64,000 nt of DNA, taken from the NCBI GenBank assembly GCA_946803715.1, contig CAMPET010000006.1:196170-260169 (forward strand), in the 5' to 3' direction. The number at the start of each line of letters is the position of its first letter. Positions within the stretch are counted from its first letter, which is position 1. The DNA is from Beroe ovata (taxonomy: Eukaryota > Ctenophora > Nuda > Beroida > Beroidae). Under the pieces are notes generated by a model. The model ran no database searches, was not told where the DNA came from, and worked only from the letters and a program-made list of their open reading frames with translations. Below are positions 42,406-59,571 of this stretch, one piece after another. Made by a program: the position numbers and the translations under genes.

Positions 42406-43780
42406 GATCCTGATATAAAGTAAGTTTATGTGCTTGATGGAGTTCTGCTCATGGAAAGCCTGATGCTGTTTATCAATGAAATCACTTCATGGAATTGCCA
42501 TCTACATGTGGCAAGGATCCTTTTTGAAAGACCATAACAATTTTATTGGTCATAGATTCAAAAATGTTAAAATGTTACATCTTCAAATATATCATACAAT
42601 TCTAAAAAGCTTATCTGGTCAAGTTAGATTAATACCTTTCTTCATCGCTATGAAAGGATTTTTAACAAGGCAATTACTGGACCTTTTGATACTTCTCAAT
42701 GCTTATGATCAGATGAATTTTTACTTTGAGGCCCAAAAATGTTTGGATTAGATTTGAATTCATAGACTAAAATTTCGTTGATTAATGACTTGCATTAGCA
42801 GTCTAACATTACCTGACATGTTAGATACAGATCAAAATGAAAGGAAAAGTACACCTTATTGAAATTGGCAAAAAATGCTAAGACATTTCTTCTTTGCTAT
42901 GAAAGGATTTTCAACAAGGCAATCATTGAATCTTTCCTTGATGTTCAATTAGTTACTAATTAGGTCCTTCTATCCTTTTGATGATTGATTTTGACACTTC
43001 CCAATAGTTATGAGCAGATGATTCTTTACTCTGATGCCCAAAATGTTTGAGTTAGATTTGAATTCATTGACGAGAATCTTGTGGCTTCGCCAAACCTGCA
43101 CAAGACCGCCACCAAACCTGCATTAGTCCGGCGTTAGACCAGCGTTAGACAGGCATTAGACCGGCGTTAGACCTGCATAAGACTGGCACCTGGCCAAAGT
43201 GGCAAACGGACTTATGCCCAAAATTCCTTTGGACGTACGCAGTATAACCCTTTGTTGTGTCAATGAACCCGGTACAACTAAACAAAATTCAACTTGGCGA
43301 TCAACATCTTTGGGTGGCCAAGAAATAAGTGTCATAGTGCTCCTTCATAAAATGTTTGCTTTATAGGTGTGAATCAAAAGTCTTATCTATAGAGGTGTAT
43401 GCGTATACTGCAAACATAGCAAAATACTGGATATCAATTTTCTAATCCAAGGATTGGCATAAGAGAGGGAAGAATCTAAACTGTGAATCATCAGCATTTA
43501 CCCTACAGATGTAAGGCCCTCTCCTGTCAACTGCGAATTGGATCTGTATCAGCAGGTGGCAAGAGAGAACAGAGGGGTTTCGGCCCACCGTACCCCTCGC
43601 AGCTTACAACTGCAAGGCTAGGCCACCCAGAACTCCAGAATTCTGAGCTTCACAGTTTAGAGAGACAGGGGATTGGAGATAACAATCAATGGAGGGGAAG
43701 AATTGAACGAATACGTTAATAACTACACTGTCCCCATTCGTGGCCCATATACTCCGCGCGTTTCCGCGGGAACATGGCAT
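42406..43780. other. Gene-free interval with diverged duplication
   Basis: 42640-42770 and 42893-43086 are diverged direct repeats sharing CTATGAAAGGATTTTxAACA and CCCAAAAxATGTTTGxxTTAGA. 43118-43190 is a short tandem array. No gene is supported. Confidence 0.55.
43118..43190 (+). repeat. Short tandem array of GGCGTTAGACC-like units
   Basis: About six imperfect 11-12-bp units of CCGGCGTTAGA / CAGCGTTAGA / CAGGCATTAGA / CTGCATAAGA in a row. Confidence 0.7.
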
Positions 43781-43784
43781 CGTT

Positions 43785-44174
43785 GCTCTTCATGTCGATC
43801 GATGATTTGTAGGATTTCACCCTACCCTTGCTGGCGGGATTTTATCGTCGGGGCGGATTGAAAATCGCGCGCACCGACGGTAGGGTAAAATCCTACAAAT
43901 CGATGATAGACTCTGTCGAGAATTTCTGTGCACACGTTGCGCGCCCCCTGTTCTACTCAGTGTATTTGGGTCACGCAGCGCGGGAACAAGAATTTCGTTG
44001 CGCTCGCGCGAACTTATTCTCAAACAAGCTTCGCGGCTTGTATCAGCGGTCTGGCCTCGCGATCGCCCGACAACGTTGTCTGGCGATGCTAGACCGCCAG
44101 CCTGTCTGAGAATAAGTTTGAGCCGCGCGCGCGCAAAACGAAATTCTCGAAAGGGGCTATCATCGATCGACAAC
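43785..44174. mobile_element. Foldback element family A, interrupted by a family B element
   Basis: The ends are TGTCGATCGATGAT... and ...ATCATCGATCGACA, inverted repeats shared with 58711-58980. The left end is split by the family B insertion at 43807-43898; the remainder resumes at TAGACTCTGTCGAGAATTTC. The interior contains GCGCGCGCG tracts. No coding capacity. Confidence 0.75.
43807..43898 (+). mobile_element. Miniature inverted-repeat element family B, copy 1
   Basis: 92 bp with terminal inverted repeats TTGTAGGATTTCACCCTACC / GGTAGGGTAAAATCCTACAA. Flanked by ATCGATGAT on both sides (8-9 bp target-site duplication), inserted within a family A element. Confidence 0.88.
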
Positions 44175-44205
44175 GTTGCTCCATTACCCTGGCCTGGCTA
44201 CGCTT

Positions 44206-44820
44206 AGCCCTACTGTCCATGTCGCGAGCGAATCAGCGAAACCAGGCAACTTTGTCAAATGTTACTTGACCTGTTTCTCGCGCGCGCCTTCATCGAAGGC
44301 CAAGGCCGAAACTGCTTCGGCCCTTGTGCACACGTTGCGCGCCCCTATTCTACTCAGTGAACTGAAAAGTCGTAGAAAGGAGACGCCACGCGCGCGGAGT
44401 ATTTGGGTCACGCAGCGCGGGAACATTCGGCCCTGCATTGGCTGAAGGCGCGCGCGAGAAACTGAGGTCAGACAATGGATAAAATCTGACAAAGGCAACT
44501 GGCATCGTTTTCTCGCTCGCGCTTTCAGTGATTCAGCTCCTGCTCAGTTGCAGTGCAAGTGAACNGCCCTACTGTCCATGTCGCGAGCGAATCAGCGAAA
44601 CCAGGCGACTTTGTCAGATGTTACTTGACCTGTTTCTCGCGCGCGCCTTCATCGAAGGCCGAAACTGTTTCGGCCTTGCATTGGCTGAAGGCGCGCGCGA
44701 GAAACTGAGGTCAGACCGTCAGATAATGGATAAAATCTGACAAAGGCAACTGGCATCGTTTTCTCGCTCGCGCCTTCACTTTCAGTGATTCAGCTCCTGC
44801 TCAGTTGCAGTGCAAGTGAA
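44206..44820 (+). repeat. Tandem direct repeat of a GCGCGC-rich foldback segment, joined at an N
   Basis: Copy 1 (44206-44564) and copy 2 (44566-44820) both run from GCCCTACTGTCCATGTCGCG to TTGCAGTGCAAGTGAAC. Copy 2 lacks about 100 bp of the middle. An undetermined base (44565) sits exactly between them. Each copy holds inverted arms TTTCTCGCGCGCGCCTTCA / TGAAGGCGCGCGCGAGAAA. Confidence 0.85.
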
Positions 44821-44844
44821 CACTGATGGCGCGCACGAGGAGCA

Positions 44845-44937
44845 TTGTAGGATTTTACCCTACCGTCGGTGCGCGCGATTTTCATCCCCTTGCCAGGGAT
44901 AAAATCCCGCCAGCAAGGGTAGGGTGAAATCCTACAA
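44845..44937 (-). mobile_element. Miniature inverted-repeat element family B, copy 2
   Basis: 93 bp, same termini as copy 1 but in opposite orientation. Flanked by an exact 8-bp duplication GAGGAGCA (44837-44844 and 44938-44945), which points to a hAT-like transposase as the mobilising enzyme. Confidence 0.92.
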
Positions 44938-45235
44938 GAGGAGCAGAGATCGGACAATACATGGAGAGGCGACGGCCATTTTGCATTCCCAGGATATCAT
45001 TGCAGGAACAACGCAATAATCAACAAGTGTTTGTGCAGTGCATCCAACTACTTACGCAAACGTCACTTAAACTTGAGTTCAAGGGCACTGGGGCAGACAT
45101 GCAATGCCATGCGAATGTTCACGGTTACTGTTAATTGCAATCGAAACACAATGACCAAGAATCAGGATACGTTTGGATCGAATTTGTTAATCAGATAGCA
45201 CACTAACTAGATTGAATTAAACATCATACAACTTT

Positions 45236-47054
<1,819 letters not shown>

Positions 47055-47539
47055 GGTTTAGAATTTTCAATGCAGAGGGTAACGATGCAAAGCAAATACG
47101 GAATGAAAAATTGGAAGTGACGTTGGAGCCAACTCGCACGTGTGTGTACGCATGCTCCTTCATCAAATCATCCGATTTTATTCTTTCTAAGAATCACTGC
47201 GCGGCGCGTTTGCAATTTCGACAAGCAATTTTGCGCGCGTTATTAGATCATATTATAGTTATTCGTTCTGTTTCTCAGACTTCAGAATACAGAACTCTCA
47301 TTTTGTCATTCAAATTGCAACCCAAAAACCGAAAATGCCATTTACAGAGGCTTTCATGTGTATGGCTTTTAATTGTAGGGTTTGGCGCCGCGCAATCATT
47401 ATTTGAATTTCACATTTTCATGATTCTTTAAGGTTAAAATAAAATCAAAATCACAGCCAGCAGAGTTGCCTGTTTCAATCTACGATGCTCGATAGGCACT
47501 GGTTTCGCGCGACAGCTCAAGGCCTAACTGCTAACGTAA

Positions 47540-47643
47540 CCCCAAACCCTACCCTTGCTAGCGGGATTTTATCCCTGGCAAGTGGCAAGGGGCGGATTGA
47601 AAATCGCGCGCACGCGCACCGACGGTAGGGTAAAATCCTACAA
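47540..47643 (+). mobile_element. Miniature inverted-repeat element family B, copy 3 (left end decayed)
   Basis: The right end (ACCGACGGTAGGGTAAAATCCTACAA, in two pieces) is intact; the left end keeps CCCTACCCTTGC-AGCGGGATTTTAT but has lost the outer TTGTAGGATTT. Confidence 0.8.
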
Positions 47644-47667
47644 CAGGGCCAGGGCCTAGCTGCAGGG

Positions 47668-47743
47668 CCTAACTGCTAACGTAGCTGCTAACGTAACACT
47701 AGCTCATAACTGCTAACTCATAACTGCTAACTCATAACTGCAG
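47668..47743 (+). repeat. Tandem array of TAACTGCTAAC-like units
   Basis: Repeats of AACTGCTAACGTA, then CATAACTGCTAACT in a row, directly after the family B copy. Confidence 0.75.
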
Positions 47744-48138
47744 TCCGATCCTACTCCTACAGGCCAAAGTTTACTTTTCATCGCCAGTAAACCTAGTACT
47801 GCACTATAATAGGCACATGCCATTGGCACATGCTGCGGGATATTGAAGATGTGATATTCATATAGCAATTGAATATATTAGCGCTATTGACAAGACTGCA
47901 GTTGCAGTTGCATTGCTGATTGTGATTGCATTTGCAGTTGATCCTATTAAATTTTTCAGATTCTAGCAATCTTGTTCCTTCTTTATGATTATCTTGGCAT
48001 AACAAGAATGAAGAAAGAATAACATTCCGGCAACATATCATTATCAGTATCACTGTTATTGATTGCATTCTACGTTCACATTGTCAGACACTCACACAAG
48101 AATGGACATTTTGAAGTTATTTGCACTTGCAGGGTTGA

Positions 48139-48182
48139 GACTTAGAGTCGACTTAGAGAGTCGACTTAGAGAGTCGACTTAG
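48139..48182 (+). repeat. AGAGTCGACTT tandem repeat
   Basis: Four units of a 13-bp AGTCGACTTAGAG motif in a row; AAGTCGACTT is palindromic. Confidence 0.8.
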
Positions 48183-48326
48183 TTCAACTTCAAGTTGGGA
48201 CTTATAAATTTCGCAATTTCTTCTTTAAATTTAATATCAATGGTAATATCAATTGTTCATTGCTGGACCGAATCCATGTTCAAGCACTGATTCTGAAGAG
48301 GTAAAAGTTTCCCTGTCCACTGCGTC

Positions 48327-49907
48327 ATGTCCCTGACTCATATTGAGGAGCTGAACAAAACCCTGGACAAAGCCCGGTCAGGACAGTTATCTGACAGGGA
48401 GTTCCAGATCGTGGTCCTCCAGGGCCTCATATCACTGAAGGAGAGCCATGTCTCCCTGAGATCGAGATTGTTCAACCTGGAGGAGGATTTGAGCACGCAG
48501 AACCAGCCACAGTCAATGACGACCACGGACCTGACCCCCGCGGCTCAGGTACTACTATACTATACCTAGTAATAGAAGTATTACTAGTAGTACTACACTA
48601 AAGTAGTACTTCTACTACTAGTAGTACTTCTGCTACACGTGAACTACACTAACGTGAAATACACTACACGTGAACTACACCGACACGTGTAATACTAGAA
48701 CTTCTATATCGACCACGCCTTCTTCAAGTTCAACTTCAGAAAGTTCTCACCATGCTGACCATGACTTGAATTGACGACTTGTGAAACCAATATTACCCAC
48801 ATCATACTTCGTCAACAGAACTAATTTCAGAGTGACAACCACAACAACCCGGCAGCAGTGGTTGTGACGGATGAGACAACCGGTCTCCAGCTGATAGAGG
48901 AAGACCTGCCAGAGGACCAGGTTGAGATGAAGTTACACGAAACTGAAACTATCAGTAGTCAGACCATAGGGGAGGACTTCAACATCACATCGTCTATGTT
49001 AAAGTGAGTGGTCGAAAATGAACATATTCTGAGAATGAATCTCCAAGTCCATCACAACTGCTGGGGAATGTCTCTCAACATGAACAATATGTAGTTTGCA
49101 CTTGTGTACTGCGGTTACACAAGTTCCAATCCAGGCACGCAAAGAAGCACTTTGACTACACCTCGGTAAGAGTATTTGAGAAGCTGTTTAACGATCAGTT
49201 ACCCGAAAACGAGGCAGGGTTACCGTTCAACAGAGCTGTAGCTCTCCTCAATAGACTGGGTTTCAAACACTACGGAGAGGGGAAGTATCCCCTGCCCCAC
49301 TACCTAAGGGAGATTGTGGGGGACAACAAGATCGTCACTTTCCCTAACTTCATACAGGTATAACTATACAATAGCGACTGCCAATACAGGGCTCTCGATG
49401 CCAAATTTAGAAGCGGGATTTAAGTATTTAGGGTTCAGGGGATCAAGGGTAATATAGCTGTTGGATTGAGTCATCATTCACTAAACTCTGAGAGTACTCA
49501 TGATCACTTATACCAAATGTCAGGCAATTTCATTCTCCATGAACAATGCCATCCCACTGGGTCTGAAGAACGGGTTTGAGAAGATGGACGTGGATCTGGA
49601 TGGGGAACTTGATCTAGAGGAAGTGTACAACATGCTACAAATGGTAATCCTACCAGAATTACCCGACTATAAGTATAAGGGGGTTGTTCCAAATGTGAAC
49701 TCACCCTGGGGACATATTAATATTATTCGTAAGATTAAGGACAATACTGAAGCTGTCCATTTTGTCCACTCATATGCAATTTCCACGCAGGTTTCCAAGA
49801 GTAACTACAGTAGGGAAGATTGCATGAGTTTCCTCCTCGCCGCAGACAGAGACTCGAGCGGTGCACTATCGTACGTGGAAACACTCAGATTATTCTACTT
49901 CTCCTAA
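48327..49907 (+). CDS. Coiled-coil / EF-hand protein, unnamed
   Basis: Five exons in phase: 48327-48548, 48831-49003, 49135-49357, 49524-49643, 49791-49907; 284 aa. The start is a charged helix (HIEELNKTLDKARSGQLSDR; SHVSLRSRLFNLEEDLS), likely coiled coil. Exon 3 has a helical block (FNRAVALLNRLGFKHYGEGK). Two EF-hand loops follow, DVDLDGELDLEE and DRDSSGALSYVE, both with acidic residues at positions 1, 3 and 12. The intron 49644-49790 is 147 nt and free of stops in frame, but splicing it restores the normal 37-residue distance between the two EF-hand loops, so I treat it as an intron. I do not recognise the family; calcium sensing is likely, the partner unknown. Confidence 0.82.
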
Positions 49908-51943
49908 CACACGTGCTACACACGTGTTTCACTGCTCGTGACGTGCGTGACACGTTGCTCGACACGTCATCAAGTGACGCTGAACGTATGTGACGTGTCG
50001 TGTACATTATTGCCGGTCATGATGCGAAAACTATTTTGATACAGGGTTTCTGGTAATACCATGATACAGACATGATGAGAGAGACAACAACAAGATTTAT
50101 ATGACTAAAAACAAACTAAATATGATTCGTTACACAAAGTCCTCATCAAATGGAGATAAAATCCTACAATTTTATGCGCTTTAGAAACTACAAGTAAGGT
50201 TTTCTTTATATCATCCCGTGTATCATAATCAACGGTAAATATCTCTAATTCCTATAGTATGAAGTGATATAAGATGCATGTTGGTGAGCTAAGCTTGCTG
50301 TCCTGATTATGGATTATATTCGTGTTTACATAGAAACAACAGGCAAAATATACTCTGTAGTGATTTCTGTGTTTTTAAGCTCCATCGCTTCTACAACAGG
50401 TCTTTTAGTTATCTTGACTCCGAAATTCTTGACAAATTCCGATATTTAAAGGGTTGTTGTGGAGCTAAAACACACAGAATTCTACAAAGAAACACTGTTC
50501 AAGTTTTCAAATCAGCCTCGCGTACAACAAGTTGTCACGGGCAACATTTCACTGTATTACTGATGTGACAGCGAGAATGAATAGTGAATACTTGATTATA
50601 ACGCTACCAGTATTAATTATCATTCTCATCAATGAACAGTATCCAATCACTAATTGGACTTTGAGCGACGCAGGAACATGCAATTCCTGCGACGTCCCTC
50701 ATCATGATTGTTCCTGGGTCACAGCTCTAAGTCAGCGTGATATTCACACACTCACTCGGTCTGAATAACTATCATCAGAAGTTAATATCCCGAGAGGTAT
50801 TATACCAATCTCCTCCAGTATCCTCTTCAAATTCAGTATCAGAAATTGTTTTCATATAACACGGTCGATTAATTACTGATATCATGGAAACTGGAGAGTG
50901 ATTGGCAAACCAATTCAACATCCTAAATAACACATGATTAGGAGAGGGGAACCGGGTCATGGTTGGGAAGCAAGGATTCCGTCATTCGACTAGTCTTTCA
51001 TGTCTTCGGTGTGACATGCGAGAAAAGGAAATGTTTTAGGACAAAGTAAATGTGATGAACTAGGGTGCTCTAGATTTTCATGACGCTGGTTCCCTCAGTA
51101 GGACCTATAGAAGAGCGTCGTAAGCTACAAAATATAAACAAGTTAAGATATATCTGAATATGTTAACAGGCTCTCCATAAAAACGCAGTAAAAACTCACA
51201 GAATGGGTGGTAAAAACACACACGGAATCGAAAACTGGTACAAACCACAAAAAGTTCTAGGATCTGTAAGTATTTTGGTAATCAGTGTGAAACAGAGTAC
51301 CATCCCTACCATATCATGCGAGGCTGTGAAAAATAATCTACTAATGGCCATCCCAACCATTTTAATTACACTCCTCACCCAGAAAAGACAAAGATTTCAT
51401 ATCATCGACCCAGATAAGACAATGGTTCCTAATGGTTATTCGAAAGTTTCAATAATCCCCCGAAACCATTTGAGTGATCCAATTTACCAGTACTTCTACA
51501 AAATACATTCAAATTTCAATCCTGAAATCAGATTATGACAGTTTCTATTCGATCTTATAATCACCGACTGCGACGCCAAAGCATTCCCATCTGCCAGGTT
51601 ACCGATCGGCGATCATACACCACGATAATAACGATATACACCCCGACGACACTTCTCGTTTCACGAAACGGACTATGTTTATTAAATAGTCAAGAGAACC
51701 CTGCATAAATACAGTTCGTAACAACACCGATTCAATTCCCACGACGTTACATGTGTAGCCACCTGCCACACGTAACCAAGTCGAGATTTCTTCGTTACGA
51801 TGGAGATGTTTAGCAAGGTGGGGACAAGTTCTTACAGGTGCGAGTCACACCACTCACACACACACACACACGTACATGTGCACCTCTTGCAATTATATCC
51901 CCAATCAGTAATAAGTTAGGTACAAATGGTTGCAGGAAGCACA
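49908..51943. other. Gene-free interval, 2 kb
   Basis: No gene supported. 49911-50005 is dense in CACGTG/TGACGTG-type palindromes. 50668-50698 holds a small inverted repeat GACGCAGGAA ... TTCCTGCGACGTC. A CA microsatellite lies near 51850-51870. Confidence 0.55.
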
Positions 51944-57257
<5,314 letters not shown>

Positions 57258-57356
57258 AGTAAAATCCTCCTTCCTAGCAGGTAATAGGTACTTGATAGGA
57301 AATATCACTAATAGTTGACAAACATAAAACACAAACCAAACATTGGTTTGTTTATC

Positions 57357-57540
57357 TAGTACTAGAAAACCCGCCAAGTGGACCTGATACAATACCCATT
57401 GAAAGACACCAGGATGTTACTTTAGAACGACAGCTAAACATGGCCTGTAATCAAAATCCAATGTACTTATCAGGACCATTGATTTTATGAAGGAGCACTT
57501 GATCACAATTTGGCCATTTCTTCGAATGAGCACAGAAAAT
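57357..57540. repeat. Interspersed repeat family C, copy 2
   Basis: Starts TACTAGAAAACCCGCCAAGTGG and ends with ATGAAGGAGCACTTGATCAC ... TTGGCCATTTCTTCG; both blocks match the 33430-34040 region in the same order. Confidence 0.6.
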
Positions 57541-58123
57541 GGTGCTCGCCTGGTTGTCTGACTTTCATAAAACGTTTCAATTGGGTCAATTTGCGTAGTA
57601 TATTGTTATTGAAAATAACATTGTAGTTCACCTGAGTCGAGAAGAATAACTGCAGAGCAGAAGCAACAACTGTCAACTCAAAGCACCATTATCAGAAATG
57701 AGCTCCCAGTTCACTATTACATGGCAATGTGCACTTTAAGTGACGGACAACGGGACAATCAAACAACCAAATTATAATAGAGACTAGGGAGCCCATCAAG
57801 AAGTACCAATGAACATGAATGCATGAACGTAATAGCTTAAATCCAGATTCCAGATCAAGAGTGATCACAGCAACACATGATCCAGTGTGTGTGGTGGATG
57901 AATGCCAAATTATAATAGGGATTAGTTTGTGGTTTGTCCATAAAAAGGATTTGTAGCTATCATTTAATTACTGTGGCTTTTAAAGCTTAACTAAGTCATA
58001 CGGGCAGAACAACTGAAATGATTAGAATTTCAACTTAATGATGTGTGGTAATAGTATTCTTAATTCCAAAAGTGTTAATACAATTTATCATTGGGAATGT
58101 GCAGATAATTGATTTAGATAAGG

Positions 58124-58245
58124 GGGTCCTTTCCGAAACTGGCTCAAGTCACAAAACTGACTTAAGTCAAAATTAGATTGCAAATTTACACTACATTTTC
58201 GACTTAAGTAAATTCTTAGACTTAAGTCAGTTTCGGAAAGGACCC
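58124..58245. mobile_element. Foldback element family D, 122 bp
   Basis: Inverted termini of about 27 bp: GGGTCCTTTCCGAAACTGGC... and ...CAGTTTCGGAAAGGACCC. Two mismatches between arms. No coding capacity. Confidence 0.85.
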
Positions 58246-58303
58246 TCAGAGCTGTTACACGAAAAAAAGGAAATTTGGCAACAAATTGGAGAAATAGTAG
58301 AGT

Positions 58304-58367
58304 AGCTCCCAGCCCTTAATGCAGAATCTTATTCAGAATAAGATTCTGCTAGTAAGGGCTGAGAGCT
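58304..58367. repeat. Hairpin with 31-bp arms
   Basis: AGCTCCCAGCCCTTAATGC... pairs with ...GCTAGTAAGGGCTGAGAGCT, and the centre GCAGAATCTTATTC/GAATAAGATTCTGC is perfect around one base. A small foldback insertion or relic. Confidence 0.85.
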
Positions 58368-58710
58368 TTGATACTTTCCTACAATTTTGAAGAATAAGTT
58401 ATTCTAAGGTGTCCACTACCCATTATCACTAGGAAAGATCTAAAAAAATTGGACACTGCGCGCTTGGCCATATGCTATCTGAACTTTGTTAATGTTTATA
58501 ATTTTCGAGTTTTCATTGGCCTTGGAGCTGAAGCCGGAACCAGAATTACTGTATTTGGTTTCGGCAGCTACGATAAGAGCGCGCGAGAATTAACAATTAA
58601 AGACAGATCAGAAAGCATGTCCGTCCCTATATTATGTATAATGTATATTATTATTCACTATTTACACGCGATCCGCGACGCGCGCGAGATCAGAGATCAA
58701 ATGCAAATAG

Positions 58711-58980
58711 TTGTCGATCGATGATAGAACCTGTCGAAAATTTCGTCGCGCGCGCGCAACTTCGCGGCTTGCATCAGCGGTCTGGCATCGCCCGACAAGC
58801 AAATAGGGACAGATTGCAGATGCAGAATCAAAAATGCAGTTTTGAGTTTGTTGTCGGGCCGGGCGATCGCGCGATGCAAGACCGCTGATGCAAGCCGCGA
58901 CGGCGAAGCGGCTTGCGTCTGTGAATAAGTTTGCGCGCGCGCAACGAAATTCTCGACAGGGTCTATCATCGATGGACAAT
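58711..58980. mobile_element. Foldback element family A, complete copy (270 bp)
   Basis: Ends TTGTCGATCGATGATAGAAC... and ...GTCTATCATCGATGGACAAT are inverted repeats of about 50 bp, continuing with TCGxCGCGCGCGCAAC on both sides. The interior is also palindromic (GCGGCTTGCATCAGCGGTCT against AGACCGCTGATGCAAGCCGC), so almost the whole element folds on itself. Partial relatives at 43785-44174 and 17130-17410. Confidence 0.85.
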
Positions 58981-59571
58981 GCAGTTTGCCTAGTTGCGAT
59001 GCTGATGCAGTCAGATAACATCCTACATCCGGCTTAAGAAGAGCGAGATAGAGAAATCATTACCACAAATTCTAAAAGTGAAACATTGGACTGGACATGG
59101 CGATTCAATTTCAAATTCAATAATCAATTGTTATTATAGTTTCACTTTCAATTCTATTTCTACTAAAAGTAAAAATAATCATAATAAAATTATGGATTGA
59201 ATGATTTATTGATCTTCCTAAGTCATCCCAAATATGGTACCGACAAGGAGTGATTGTGATGGAGAGACTGAAATTGAAAAGAGATCAATGCTTCACGATA
59301 TCATTCTTGTTCATGATGTCGAAAACAATATCTTGACGGCGTCATGATTATGAATATGATGTTGTTTTAGTTTATTAGGGGTACAAGAAACTGCTCCTGG
59401 CCCATTGCGCATATCATATTTTTATCATAATACATCCTATCCAAATGATGCCATTTTAGGGCTGAATCTGTAATCATTTGAGATTGAATCTATAAACATA
59501 ATTATGATTTCTGGAAGTACAAACAAAACCCGTCCAATGTTATTGTTAATGTCATCTATTGGGATAGCACG

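Larger units (their letters stand above)
47055..48326. other. Divergent tubulin / EF-hand gene interval
   Basis: Contains the presumed alpha-tubulin promoter, a family B element (47540-47643), two small tandem arrays and no gene that I can support. Confidence 0.6.
57258..59571. other. Interval between S6 kinase and M1 peptidase, element-rich
   Basis: Upstream side of S6K. Holds a family C repeat, a family D foldback, a second hairpin and a full family A element, but no gene that I can support. Confidence 0.6.

Noticed and set aside
43998..44445. Overlapping open frames on both strands in the GCGCGC-rich block
   Set aside because: They arise from foldback elements; high CG content removes stop codons. 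No transposase motif present.
51203..51538. Plus-strand open frame of 111 codons
   Set aside because: No recognisable domain, no splice context, composition typical of AT-rich noncoding sequence.
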